Below are positions 36,544-47,029 of a stretch of 64,000 nt of DNA, piece by piece. Source of the stretch: Prorocentrum cordatum (taxonomy: Eukaryota; Sar; Dinophyceae; Prorocentrales; Prorocentraceae); assembly GCA_963575745.1 (NCBI GenBank), contig CAUYUJ010000158.1:35963-99962 (forward strand), in the 5' to 3' direction. Position 1 is the stretch's first letter. Each line of letters opens with the position of its first letter. The position numbers were made by a program, and so were the translations under genes. The notes under the pieces are model-generated. The model made no database searches and had not been told where the DNA came from. It was given only the letters and a program-made list of their open reading frames with translations.

Positions 36544-38060
36544 TTAATTACTGGAGCTACGGTCCCCAGCCCCTTCGGGCTGGGGCTCCTGGGCCCGACC
36601 AAGCCAGGAGGGAGCCGCGGGCCTACTCCCCGCTCCCATCTGAACCCCTGAATGCCCAGCACCCTGGCCAGGCAGGTCGGCTCCTGGGTCTTGTGATGGC
36701 GGACGTCGGAGTTCCGCCTCAGCCACAACACGCAGCTCGTTTCTGGCCCTTATGGCCTCTCGAATTGCTTTCGGGGGTCCTTCTCTCCGCGGGAACAGGC
36801 CTTTGGCCAGCCTCACCAGGTTCTCCGAACCTTTCGGGGTCCTCCCTCCACATCTGGAAACTAAATTCCTGGGGTCAACGGTCACATTTTGGCCACAGGC
36901 CGAGCCACATGCAGAAACCATTTTTCCACATACTGAATTATGTGAGAGGGGTGAATCCGCTCGCACACCCTGAGCCCTCGTGTGGCTGGTGCGATCCTGT
37001 CGCCTGGAGCGGCCTGGGACCTCCCAACTTCAGCAGGGGGCCCTGAACACGTCGCGGCCGCAAGCTCCCGAGTTTTGTATCGGGGAAAGACCCTCTCACA
37101 CACCGTGCACCACCAAGAACATGTGCCGTGACCGCAGGGCTGCAGTAGGTGGTCAGACGCTGCAGGAACTCTCTCAAGCCTGGACGGTCGCGCCTCCTTC
37201 TTCAAAGGGGCACGCTCCGCTCGGGCTTTGTCCTCAGCCTCAGCTGCACACGCCAGGGTTCGTCTGGCCCTCCGTCTGATCAGCGCGGCTGTAACATCAA
37301 TTCTGTCAGTGTCAGGAACTCTCCCCACAACCCCCGCCCACGCCAACTCCGCCGCCTCCCCCGCCCACGAATCAGCACAGGCGTTGCCAGAGGCATAAAA
37401 GAGTTTCTCTCGGGTGTCTAGCTCTGCGAGGGCCTCCTCCTGGTGAGAAGGGAACTACTGAACATCTAAGTCCTGATTTCTACGGCCCTGGAACGCTTTG
37501 CGGGCCCGAGTCCATAAATCTTCATTCGCCCCTGTAAGGTTTGGTCTGCTAAAACGGGCCCTCCAGGTCCTGGAGATCGTCCTGTGATCCGTTGGAAACG
37601 TGAAGGGCAGGTCCGTCTCTACTTGTTCAAGTGCTAGGCAGAAGGCTAAAACTTCGGCTCGGGAGACTGCTTGAACTTCTCCAATGGGCGGAACCCCGAA
37701 GGCCTCCCCCAAGGTCCCCCCCTCCAGAATCTTCGACAAGCCCGGCGATCGCTGCGCCGCAGCGACGTCTTCTCGGGTCATCTGAAGGCTTGCCCCCGAG
37801 CCGTCTCCAAATGTGAACACTCTGCCAGCCTCCGTGCATTCGGCGCAGCCGTGAGACTTATATTCAATCAGTGACAGAGCAATGCGAGCCTCGTCGAACT
37901 CAGGGGTGGTGAGGCTGACGGACGGGAGGCCCCGCAGCCACAACCCTGGCGACGCCTCATGCTGAGGCGCTGCCTGGGGCACCAACCTCTCTGTCTTCTC
38001 GAAGTCCTCGTGTGGCCCGTCTTCTTTTCGCATTCCCATATTCGATGGTATAACGATTCT
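36544..38060 (-). pseudogene. LINE RNase H domain and Cys/His tail, frame-broken
   Basis: Starts next to the insertion with HRIWEC (about 38020-38045), the partner of CPRC in the RT tail. A frame change leads to DFEKTERLVPQAAPQ and GLWLRGLPSV, then RNase H: FTFGDGSG, SRAEVLAFCLALEQ, FPTDHRTI and, after another frame change near 37430, GNACADSWAG. These supply the D-E-D-D residues. The tail continues HLLQPCGHGTCSWWCTVC and RIHPSHII, then after a further shift CGGRTPKGSENLVRLAKGLF, a typical C-terminus of these elements. At least three frame breaks. Confidence 0.75.
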
Positions 38061-38061
38061 T

Positions 38062-39170
38062 TTTCCCGGAAAGGGCTTAAGCCCAGGGTTCTCTTTTAGT
38101 TTGTAAACTTAGTCCCCCGGTGCCTGCTTGAAGGAGGCCGGCGAATTTTTTCCCTGATAAATAACGAGGTCGAAGGAGGCCGGCGAATTTTTCCCTGATA
38201 AATAACGAGCCCGAGAATTAAAATTGAGGATGTCTCGAGCGAAACGCTTGTTTTTGAGGCCGGCGAATTAAAATTTGAGGATGTCTCGAGCGAAACGCTT
38301 GTTTTTGAAATCCCGACCTCACCACACCCCAGCACGCACGACCACGCCCCAGCACAACCACCCCCCAGCACGACCACCCCCCCAGCACGACCACACCCCA
38401 GCACGACCACCCCCCAGCACGACCACACCCCAGCACGACCACTCCCTAGCACGACCACACCCCAGCACGACCCCACCCCAGCACGACCCCACCCTAGCAC
38501 GACCACACCCCAGCACGACCACACCCCAGCACGACCACACCCCAGCACGACCCCACCCAGCACGACCCCACCCCAGCACGACCACACCCCAGCACGACCA
38601 CACCCCAGCAGGACCCCACCCCAGCACGACCCCACCCCAGCACGGCCCCACCCCAGCAAGACCACACCCCAGCACGACCACACCCCAGCACGACCTCACC
38701 ACAGCACGACCACTCCCCAGCACGACCCCACCCCAGCACGACCACGCCCCAGCACGACCACACCCCAGCACGATCACACCCCAGAACGACCACACCCCAG
38801 CACGACCCCACCCAAGCACGACCCCACCCCAGCACGATCACACCTCAGCACGACCACACCCCAGCAGGACCCCACCCCAGCACGACCCCACCCCAGCACG
38901 GCCCCACCCCAGCAAGACCACACCCCAGCACGACCACACTCCAGCACGACCTCACCACAGCACGACCACTCCCCAGCACGATCACGCCCCAGCACGACCA
39001 CGCCCCAGCACGACCACTCCCCAGCACGACCACCTCCCAGCACGACCCCCCCCCCAGCACGACCACCCCCCCAGCACGACCACCCCCCCAGCACGACCAC
39101 CTCCCAAAACTCGCGCTGGCTCCCTTCCCGTGTCGTGAAAACGTGTCCACGCATGCGGTTCTATATCCTC
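38062..39170 (+). repeat. Composite repeat, left part: module A plus 16-bp minisatellite
   Basis: Module A (about 38062-38325) has cccggaaagggctt, ccctgataaataacgag, aggccggcgaatt and two copies of gaggatgtctcgagcgaaac. The minisatellite (38326-39105) is a 16-bp unit, agcacgaccacacccc, about 48 copies with variants cacgcccc, cccaccccc and ctcccc. A short piece of module C (tcgtgaaaacgtgtccacgc) follows at 39131-39169. The 16-bp unit has no stop in any frame on either strand, so long frames here are meaningless. Confidence 0.85.
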
Positions 39171-39370
39171 CTCCTCCTCCTCCTCCAACTTCCGTTGTTC
39201 GAGTGGCTCTCCGCGCCCGCGGGCGGGGCCGCGCGTCGCTTGCCTCCCAGGGTCAGCCGGGGGACTCCCCCGCGGGCGCGCGCTTGCCCGCGGACGGGCC
39301 GCGTCGCGCGTGTACCCTTAGGGTCAGCCGCGCGGCCTCTGGGCCGTTTGGCGATTGCACCCCCAGGGTC

Positions 39371-40408
39371 ATGCCGGCCGCGGCCGCGTTGGTGTGCATG
39401 GCGGAGTACGCAGAGTTCGCCATCAGTTGGCTGGCGCTCTGCGGCGCCCTGGCGCTCATGGCGCCGAAGAGGCCGGGCGGCAAGGGGCAGGGCAAGGGGC
39501 CCAAGAAGGGCAAAGTGGGCGACGTCTCCGCCGCTCCCCCTGCGGACGGTCGCGCCGAGGTAGACGCCTCCGCGTCCAGCGGCGCCGAGGTAGACGCCTC
39601 CGCGTCCAGCGGGATGCCGCCTCCTCCGCTGGGGACGCCCGACTTCGATGGTGGGCGCGGCGTGGTCAGGAGGCCGTACAATTGCGACTTCTGCGACGCA
39701 AGCTTCCCCGTCTCCTCGTTCTTGGTGCCGTGTGACGGCCAGGGCAACGTGCCCCAAGGTTCGGCCCGCGTCGCCAGGGGCATGCAGACCATCGCGGACA
39801 TGTGTGGCGAGAAGCAGGAGTTCAAGAATACCATCGACATCGACGAGGACAAGCCCGATTTGCGCCACATGTGCTTCTCGTGTCTCGGCGTGCGCACCGA
39901 GGGCGACTCCGAGTACTATGTCAAGGAGAGGGACGGCGACAAGGTGCGCTTGCATGCTTCGTTTGGGAACGTGCGGAAGAGGTACTTCGGGCGCGACTCG
40001 AGGTCCGAGGCCGACGTGTTGCAGCACTTGGCGGCGAAGGCGTTCGACCGAATGCCGTCCGACGTGACCTGGGACGAGGTCTACCACAAGGTGTGCGTCC
40101 AGAGCGAGGTGGCCGCTGCTGGGGATTTCCACGTCGTGCTGGGCGGCGGCGTGCTGCTCATGTACAGCTGCCCCAAATGCTTCTTCCTCCCGGTGAACCC
40201 GAAATTCTGGCTCCGGTGCGTGAAGTCCCAGCATCGGCACGAGCCGGGTAAAGACGCCGAGGGAGGACACTGGCGCTGCCCGTTCGAGGGTTGCCTGGAG
40301 AAGTGGACGTGGGGAGCTGCCGGGAAGTTGCGGGTCATCCTCATCCCGGAGGTCGAGGGGAGCGGCCTGCAGAAGATGGTCATTGGAGCGACGTCCGAGA
40401 GCACCGAA
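39371..40408 (+). CDS. Cys-rich ORF carried inside the composite repeat
   Basis: A frame of about 346 codons, GC-rich at third positions, family not recognised. M at 39371 is chosen as the first plausible start. Residues 12-30 are hydrophobic, 31-48 Lys/Gly-rich, and 61-80 are two copies of xAEVDASASS. Then come Cys pairs typical of metal binding: CDFC (105-108), CFSC (168-171), CPKC (267-270) and CPFEGC (303-308), with single Cys at 121, 145 and 283 and nearby His. The sense frame runs without stop straight into the 16-bp minisatellite at 40408, so the natural C-terminus is missing. It lies opposite to the LINE it interrupts. It may be a captured gene fragment or the product of another mobile element. 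Confidence 0.6.
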
Positions 40409-40985
40409 GCACGACCACACCCCAGCACGACCACACCCCAGCACGACCACACCCCAGCACGACCACACCCCAGCACGACCCCACCCCAGCACGACCCCAC
40501 CCCAGCACGACCCCACCCTAGCAAGACCACACCCCAGCACGACCACACCCCAGCACGACCTCACCACAGCACGACCACACCCCAGCACGACCACGCCCCA
40601 GCACGACCACGCCCCAGCACGACCACGCCCCAGCACAACCACCCCCCAGCACGACCACCCCCCAGCACGACCACCCCCAGCACGACCACCCCCCAGCACG
40701 ACCACACCCCAGCACGACCACTCCCCAGCACGACCACACCGCCTTGGTTGAGTGGTTGCCTGTCGTCGTGGAATGTTTCGTGGGGTGTCTCGTGGAATGT
40801 TTCGCGGGGTGTCTCCTGGAATGTTTCGTGAGGTGTCTCGCGGAATGTTTCGTGAGGTGTCTCGTGGGATGTTTCGTGAGGTGTCTCGTGGGATGTTTCG
40901 TGAGGTGTTGCCCCGTTGGGTATCGTGAAAACGTGCCCATGCTCCACATGTCTATATCCCTTTCCGGGTTCGTGGGTCCATCATG
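40408..40985 (+). repeat. Composite repeat, right part: 16-bp minisatellite plus module C
   Basis: Minisatellite at 40408-40738, then module C: gccttggttgagtggttgcc, a 24-bp tandem unit (about six copies, made of gtgtctcgtggaa and tgtttcgtgag) at 40770-40908, then gttgccccgttgggtatcgt and tatatccctttccgggttcg, ending ccatcatg at 40985. That end is shared by the other copies and marks the boundary with the LINE. Confidence 0.9.
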
Positions 40986-42993
40986 TTTTGACTAAGCATC
41001 TCGGGCAAAGCTTGGACTGGACAAAGTAACCCTCACGTTGTCTCCTCGTTCTTGTCCATTGCCCGCCCGTGGTGACGATGAGGTTGGGCGCAGCCAAATC
41101 GGAAGCTCCTTCATCGTGAAAGCGTTTCTGCTCTCTGCGGACGCGCCAAACATCTGCTGCTGGGACCAGGTCTTGTCCATCTTCGTGCTTGGGCGCCTGC
41201 TGCCAATACAATTTGCGCATATCACTGGCAACATCGCCCAGGATCGCGAGCCTCTCCCAGTCCTGCGTGTAATCTGAGTCCGTGCCGCTCGGTATGGCCC
41301 ATGCCTGCAATTGGCCTTCTGGTAGCGGTCTGTCCCACTCCGTCGACTGGATGGGGTTCCAGCCAATGTCCATGAGCGTGGCCTGAAGCGTGGCGATGGG
41401 ACCTTTGACATCTGCCCATCGTCGCCGTCCTGCATGGATCAACTTCTGCCTGATCTTGGACCAGGCCAACTTCACTCTCGCGTGCATCTGTGGGTTCTGC
41501 TGCCATAACGCAAGCCACTCTGAAGCTGCTCTCTTCCGAATCTCCAGGCCTGGCCCCTTGTCCCACATCTCTCTGGAGAGGGTCGTCGTAAGGCACTTGC
41601 CGCCTTGAGATCCTGCTGCCGTCTGACCCGCTTGGCGTCTAAGTCGTAGAAGCTCTGAGGGTGCTAGGCCAAAGGCCTGGTGGCCGTAGCTGGCCTGGGG
41701 CAAGGCGCCCGTGGACCAGAGACCTTTAGCTTCTCTTGCCAATGCCGTGCTTATCCTGAGCCTCTTGGTCTTGCCAAATCGTTTCTTTGCCGTCCTGATT
41801 CTTTTCTTCAGCGTGCGGACAACTCTCTTCCGTCCAGCTCCTGTGTCGAGGCCAAGGTCCTTACTGTGCGCCACACCTCTTGCTGGGGTGCCACACCGCC
41901 TCAGTTTCTTGGCTACCGCCTTGACCATGTCCCTGGAACTTCCCGCGATGACCGTTCTGTCAGAGATCTTGGGCCGCTGCTGCTTTAAACCGTTGGCCAG
42001 CCCAATCGCCAGCCTAGCCACCTTATCTGGGGTGTCGTACTCCGTGCCCTCCTCCCTGGCCACTGTGTCGTCGACGAATGCCCACAATCCCGCCGACGGT
42101 GAGGGAATGCATGCACGTTGGAGCACTGGATGAAGGAATACCTTCGTGAGGCTGGCTCCTCTTGGCGATCCTGCTACTATGGGGCGGGCCACCCAGATCG
42201 CCTCACTGATCGCCGCCTTGTCCTTGAGGAGCCGAGGCGCCGCGAACGTGAGGACCTCCATCCCGACCACCGCCGCAGGGTAGCCCACATCTCTCGCAAT
42301 CCTCATGGGCAGCACCAGGCTTGCACTGTCGCAGAACTTCTCGATGTTCTCTAGCAGCGTCAGGCTGGTGATGCCGGGCGCGTACCCTGCCTCGTCCAAG
42401 CATGCTCGAAATAGTCCTACTCGCAACGCCGAGCTTCCTTTGTGCGCCGTGTCCCAATGCGCGCTGAGCGCCTCGCTCCATTCACTGCAGGGGGGCGCTC
42501 GAGCTCGACTCCATATCCTTACTGGCAAGGGTAGCATGCCGAGAACGCGTTCTCCACTTGCTGGTTTGGGAACGACGGTCCCCATAATTGCCGTCCACTG
42601 CCTAGGCCACGTGCCTGCCCCCTCGCACATGTTGATGAGGTTCACCAGCTTCTGCCTAGCACCGAGGGGGGGCCACTTGATATCGTGCAACTTAAGCCCG
42701 TCCTCACCTTCAGCTTTGTTGGGGTTCGTCGCCGCCGCCGCCGCGTCGAACTCCTCAATCGTGATCGGGTCCAGGTCTTCAGCGCGTGCTTGTCTATGTG
42801 TGATGATGCGCTCTGCCGCAATGTCGTCTCTGCTGTCAACCGCGTCTGTCCAGATCTTGTGCCACCTTTGCTTCTTCGTGTGCGTGGGGATGTCTGGATC
42901 CGCCGAGCTGGCGCCGTTGTGGAACTGCTCGAGGACTGGCTTGACTGGCTCCTTGACATGTCTGTGCAGGATGCCTGGCGGCTGGTTCCACAA
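40981..42993 (-). CDS. LINE reverse transcriptase, long open frame truncated by insertion
   Basis: A 670-codon frame. RT landmarks are NPNKAEGEDG (residues 90-99), motif A region TLLENIEKFCDSA (about 212-224), GSPRGASL of motif B (275-282) and AFVDDT of motif C (305-310), with the basic thumb-like region RKRVVRTLKKRIRTAKKRF after it. The C-terminal Cys motif starts (CPRC, 663-666) but stops after LVKT. The stop codon (TGA, 40981-40983) lies inside the inserted repeat tail. Motif A has LLE where LLD is expected, so the enzyme is probably inactive even though the frame is open. The downstream RNase H is found beyond the insertion. Confidence 0.85.
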   Translation of the reverse strand: MWNQPPGILHRHVKEPVKPVLEQFHNGASSADPDIPTHTKKQRWHKIWTDAVDSRDDIAAERIITHRQARAEDLDPITIEEFDAAAAATNPNKAEGEDGLKLHDIKWPPLGARQKLVNLINMCEGAGTWPRQWTAIMGTVVPKPASGERVLGMLPLPVRIWSRARAPPCSEWSEALSAHWDTAHKGSSALRVGLFRACLDEAGYAPGITSLTLLENIEKFCDSASLVLPMRIARDVGYPAAVVGMEVLTFAAPRLLKDKAAISEAIWVARPIVAGSPRGASLTKVFLHPVLQRACIPSPSAGLWAFVDDTVAREEGTEYDTPDKVARLAIGLANGLKQQRPKISDRTVIAGSSRDMVKAVAKKLRRCGTPARGVAHSKDLGLDTGAGRKRVVRTLKKRIRTAKKRFGKTKRLRISTALAREAKGLWSTGALPQASYGHQAFGLAPSELLRLRRQAGQTAAGSQGGKCLTTTLSREMWDKGPGLEIRKRAASEWLALWQQNPQMHARVKLAWSKIRQKLIHAGRRRWADVKGPIATLQATLMDIGWNPIQSTEWDRPLPEGQLQAWAIPSGTDSDYTQDWERLAILGDVASDMRKLYWQQAPKHEDGQDLVPAADVWRVRREQKRFHDEGASDLAAPNLIVTTGGQWTRTRRQREGYFVQSKLCPRCLVKT

Positions 42994-43667
42994 CTGCTAG
43001 GCCCACTTAGTGAACTGCTGCCGCTGGTTGGTGATGCCTATCGTCACTGCTTTGGCCAAGTGGTCCTTGCTTTCATGTTTGAGCGTGGCCAACTCCTCTA
43101 TGGTGTGCGCTTTCACCTCCTGCGCCTTCAGCATTCTCTCGTCGGCCTCTTGTGGTCGAACTTCTTGCCAAGGATCTGGTCTAGCCACATTCGCCTTAGC
43201 TGCTGGTATGTCGTCGACCAATCTCTGGCACATTTCTGCTGCTGGGCCCTATTTGTCTCCTTGATCCTCAAGGCCTCATACCTGGTGATGAGCGTCCCCG
43301 TGATAGACGATAGTTCCGCCGCCTGGTACTTCGCGTGCGTGCGTCCTGGTGTCGCTTTAGACCTTCTCCATCGCACCGCAAGTCCGCCTCCTCTGCAACG
43401 ATGAGCGTCCGCCTCGTGCGCCTCCATCCTGTCAACACCGATGATCGCCTCCACTAACGCAGTGACCCAGACCGCATACTTGTCTGAGATCGCCTGCTCC
43501 ATCAGCTTCTGATGTTCACCGCGGATGAGCAGGTGCGGCTCTAACTCGTGCGTCTGCTGCGTGAGGTTGGGGGCCACCGCCTTGGTGAGCGCCTCCTGCC
43601 ACTGGTGCTGGTCGATCGCGTACTGCACCTGCTGCTGCTTGGTCTGCGTGGGCATCGGCTCCATCAC
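42994..43667 (-). pseudogene. LINE linker between endonuclease and RT, frame-broken
   Basis: Two partly overlapping minus-strand frames, 43128-43667 (... HAKYQAAELSSITGTLITRY ...) and 42997-43233 (... ELATLKHESKDHLAKAVTIG ...), make a plausible continuous helical linker only with a frame change around 43150-43230. A TAG at about 42997-42999 then separates it from the RT frame, which is the same frame as the second segment. Confidence 0.55.
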
Positions 43668-44182
43668 GTTGAGCTCCTCCTGGAGGTGCTCTGGTCGTGC
43701 CGCCCTTCGTTTCCGTCGTGCTGCCTCTTTCTTCTTGCTGCGCTTGCTGTCGGGTCTACTTCTTTCTTCGGCGGTAGCACCAAGGGGAGCGGTCGGGGCT
43801 GGTCGAGGTGCCTATGCCACCAGGCATCCGCCCTCCCTGGGAGCATGCGCAGGGGCCCCGTATGCGTCCTCCAGGGTACCTTCGCCTCCGCCTCGATGGT
43901 GATGCCATCCGCTATGTCCTCCCGTGCCATCGCGAAGTCGATGAGCCTGCCTTTCCCTTTGGCACTTGTGACCTGCACGTTCGGTGTGATGACGCGGCCT
44001 CCAAGTCTCTTCGGGAGCCCTGATTTGCTGACCGCAGCCGGTGAGAGATTCCAATTTGCCATGATATTCCATGGATCTCTAATGCTGCGAACCACCGTGG
44101 GGAGAGCCTTCATCTTCTCGAAGTTGCTGCCTTGCATACCCTCCTTGGGAAGGAGGTAGAGGGGGAAGAGTACGATGTTGCC
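43664..44182 (-). pseudogene. APE-type endonuclease remnant of the LINE
   Basis: The endonuclease of such LINEs nicks target DNA to prime reverse transcription. Here only the C-terminal half is seen: LYLLPKEGMQGSNFEKM, then DPWNIMANWNLSPAAV and SAKGKGRLIDFAMARE. The usual GDWN/GDFN catalytic motif is ANWN, so the Asp is lost. The N-terminal half (about 100 residues) is absent between the stop at 44183 and this segment, pointing to an internal deletion. The following RPLPLVLPPKKEVDPTAS tail runs into the linker. Confidence 0.6.
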
Positions 44183-44990
44183 TTAGCGAAGGTGGAGGTG
44201 CATGGCCGCAAATCCTCTAAAAGGATCTCTCGTGCCCTGGTTGTTCATCGTCTCCCTCATCTCATCGTATGTGGTAGTCGCCAGCGCGTTGTCCTCCTGA
44301 TGCTGCTGCGATATGCCATCCGCAAGCGACTGCGTGTTGTACTCCTCCAGGGCCTTCGAATGCTCCTGCTGCGCCTCGAACACCTCAGCCGCTGCCTGCT
44401 CCATCTGCTCTTGTAACTTGGCCACTGCATTCTCAACGTCCACGTGGCGCTTGGCGATCGACTCGAGCTTGGACTTGGCCGTGTTGACCTTGCCGATCTC
44501 CTGCTTGAGCAGTGCCGGCTTGGGTACTTCCTTCTGCTTCGGAGCGCACTTCTGGGAGATCACCGACTGGGGGCCCTCGAGCTGGGCCTGCATGTTCTGA
44601 TCGGGGCCGAGCTTCGCCAGCGCGGCGGCCAGCTGCTTGCGCACCACTTCCGCGTTGGTGCCCTTGGTCTTGTTGGCCCATGGAGGACCTGAAGGAACGT
44701 CTGCTGTGCCATTGTTGCCATTGTCGGCCCAGGGCGTGACGACCGAGTCACACTTCGCGCGGCGTCCTCCATTGCGTTTGATCTTCCAGTCATACGCCCA
44801 GTTGTTGCAGCTCCCGCGACGCGACCATGCCCATTTCTTTGACAGCGGCGCCACGGCACTCGAAGAGTGGCTGCAGCCGTGGACGGGAACGGGCTGTCGC
44901 TCCTCCAGGAGCGCACAAACAAACTCTCTTGTTGTCTGGCCGCGGTCACAACGGTATCCACGTACTCCTCTTTGGAACAACGCATCTTGA
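44183..44990 (-). pseudogene. LINE N-terminal region: Zn-ribbon-like segment and coiled coil
   Basis: A minus-strand frame carries NWAYDWKIKRNGGRRAKC (Trp/Asn/Cys pattern resembling a Zn-ribbon with some Cys lost), then a helical stretch from about 44690 to 44290 (VRKQLAAALAKLGPDQNMQA ... VENAVAKLQEQMEQAAAEVF) that reads as a coiled coil. It ends GTRDPFRGFAAMHLHLR then TAA at 44183-44185. FRG.A.HL resembles the lead-in to the endonuclease of such elements, and the endonuclease remnant continues in the same frame after the stop. N-terminal boundary unclear. Confidence 0.55.
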
Positions 44991-44999
44991 GCCCAAATG

Positions 45000-45960
45000 G
45001 CTACGGAGGAGGAGGAGAAGGAGGAGGAGGAGGAAGATGAGGAGGAGCATATGAATATTGTTTCCTGTTTCCTAGTGCAGGCCGCCCTGGCAATGCCACG
45101 AGACGAGAAGCTTAGACTCAGAGGAGTTTCGTCAGGCACGAGACGACTCGACGCCCCGCCGACCACACCCCGCACAGCCATGGTTCACCCGTTGGGGCCC
45201 CGCTGACCAGTCGCCAACAGGGGGCTGCACAACTGGGCTAGTTCACCTGTAATGTTTTTTCTGCCGTTTGCTCAAAGAGCTGCAAGGCCATTAAGGCGAA
45301 CCTGCTGACGGGCACGCGCAAACGGGGTCCCACAAGAAGCACGAAGCTTTCAAGCTGGGGGTCGCCGCCCGGGAGTACACCCGAAGGTCCCATTGGGCTG
45401 ACGTGCCACATAGCACCGCCGCACCGCGGAAATGCGCGATCTGCATGCAGCTGTCGCTGCAGCAGAAGGCCATGGTTTGAGGAGGAGGAGGAAGAGGATG
45501 AGGATGAGGAGGATGAAGGGGCGGAGGGGGAGGAGGAGGAGGAAGAGGAGGAGGAGGAGGAGGAGGAGGAAGAGGGTACTAATAAGGAGGAGGATGGTAA
45601 GGAGGAGGAGGAGGAGGAAGAGGAGGAGGAGGAGGATGGTAATGAGGAGGTGGAGGAGGGTAAGGAGGATGATGGAAGGAAGTGGTAAGAGGATGCGGAG
45701 GAGCAGAGGGGGGAACACCAGGATTAGGATCATGATGAAAAGGGGAAGGATGAGGAGGGTGGGGATGAGGGAGGAGGGAGGACGAGAAGGATGAAGAGAG
45801 GGGGTCGGTGGAGGCGGAAGGGGATGAGGAGGCGGATGAAGAACGGATGGAAGGCAGGTCGATGGGGAGGAGGAGGAGGAGAACGCACATGAGGATGATA
45901 ATGCTGACTGGGGCAACGAAGACGTGTGCGAGGAGGGAGAGGAAGCGGAGTCGGGGAATG
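45000..45960 (+). repeat. GGA-rich purine tracts
   Basis: A short GGA run at 45003-45050 and a longer GGA/GGAT/GAAG tract at 45478-45950. The DNA between (45050-45478) has no recognised gene. Confidence 0.85.
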
Positions 45961-46132
45961 ATAACGGTGAGTGAAAGGTGATGTATATATAATGTATATA
46001 TGTGTGTATGTGTATATATATATATCCACGCATACAGATGTATATATGATTGGGCGAATCTGCATATACACACATCTGTTAATACAATGCACACGTACGT
46101 ATACGCACATCGATACACACACCTGTATCTGT

Positions 46133-46173
<41 letters not shown>

Positions 46174-46456
46174 TCGACAGAGAGAAAGCGAGCGATACTG
46201 CACGTGGGAGAGAGCGGACTCCATACATACATATATCGGCAGTGGATACACGTATTTATCTATACACCGATGTACATATACATGCTTATATGTATCGTGC
46301 ACAGGCACAGCTATGTATAAATACATGCACACAACCAAGCATGCGCATCTCCATACTATATGTGTATCATTCACATACACGTGTATACATATATACATAC
46401 ATCTATGTATATACATATGGATATGTATATACATACATAGAGAGATAGAGCGATAT

Positions 46457-46529
<73 letters not shown>

Positions 46530-46640
46530 CAAACAAGGATGAGAGAGAGACTAGGCATAGGTCGAGGGAGAGGGGGATGCGGAGGCGGAGTAGGAGGACG
46601 AGGAGGATAAGGAGGCGTTAAGACGTAGACGGCTTGGGTG
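45961..46640. repeat. TA/ACAT and GA simple repeats
   Basis: TA and ACATAC sequence at 45975-46130 and 46210-46450, (GA)n at 46137-46170 and 46455-46530. No gene. Confidence 0.9.
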
Positions 46641-47029
46641 ATTGCGTGTAGCACTTTTCAGCACACCTTTTGGAGGATGGGGTGGACAGCGGAGCGGCCA
46701 ACACCTCGTCGACGCATCACGGTGGGACAATCATGAGACTCTGATCCAAACTCTAAAAGCATGCAGCCGAACACGTGCGGCACAAAAGAAATTGGCAAAG
46801 CCCGTCGTGCGTCCACGAAGGAGGATGGCGAGGACGGGCAACGGAATCTCCTGAATGCGCTTACCTTTGCGAATACCATGGAAGTGTGGCCTTTCTCGTA
46901 ACTCGCCTGCCTGTCCCGTCAACGGTCACCGCCAGCACAGGGGTGGTGAAGAGTAATGTGCAGCATATGCGGCGGATTGGGAGGAGGACGAGGATGGGGA
47001 AGAGGAGGCCGAGAAAGGGGGAGGAAGGC
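46641..47029. other. Unannotated spacer
   Basis: No recognised gene or repeat copy. Purine-rich at its right end, before family E copy 3. Confidence 0.4.

Larger units (their letters stand above)
36544..45181 (-). mobile_element. Decayed non-LTR retrotransposon, split by a composite minisatellite insertion
   Basis: Reading the minus strand from 45.2 kb down, the order is a Zn-ribbon/coiled-coil region, C-terminal half of an APE-type endonuclease, linker, reverse transcriptase with a CPRC motif, then (after 38.06 kb) HRIWEC, RNase H, and a Cys/His-rich C-terminus. This is the expected order of one LINE. The 2.9 kb between 38062 and 40985 is foreign: composite repeat modules plus an ORF on the other strand. 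CPRC and HRIWEC, normally a few residues apart in such tails, lie on the two sides of that insertion. In-frame stops near 44183 and 42997 and several frame changes show the element is dead. Confidence 0.8.

Noticed and set aside
38275-40831. Long open frames of PxxDHTPARPHPSTTT type, on both strands
   Set aside because: The 16-bp minisatellite has no stop codon in any of six frames, so open frames are automatic. The same applies to the arrays at 52.3-55.8 kb.
45350-46232. Ser/Pro/Leu- and Ile/Tyr-rich long minus-strand frames
   Set aside because: Derived from GGA, TA and GA simple repeats.
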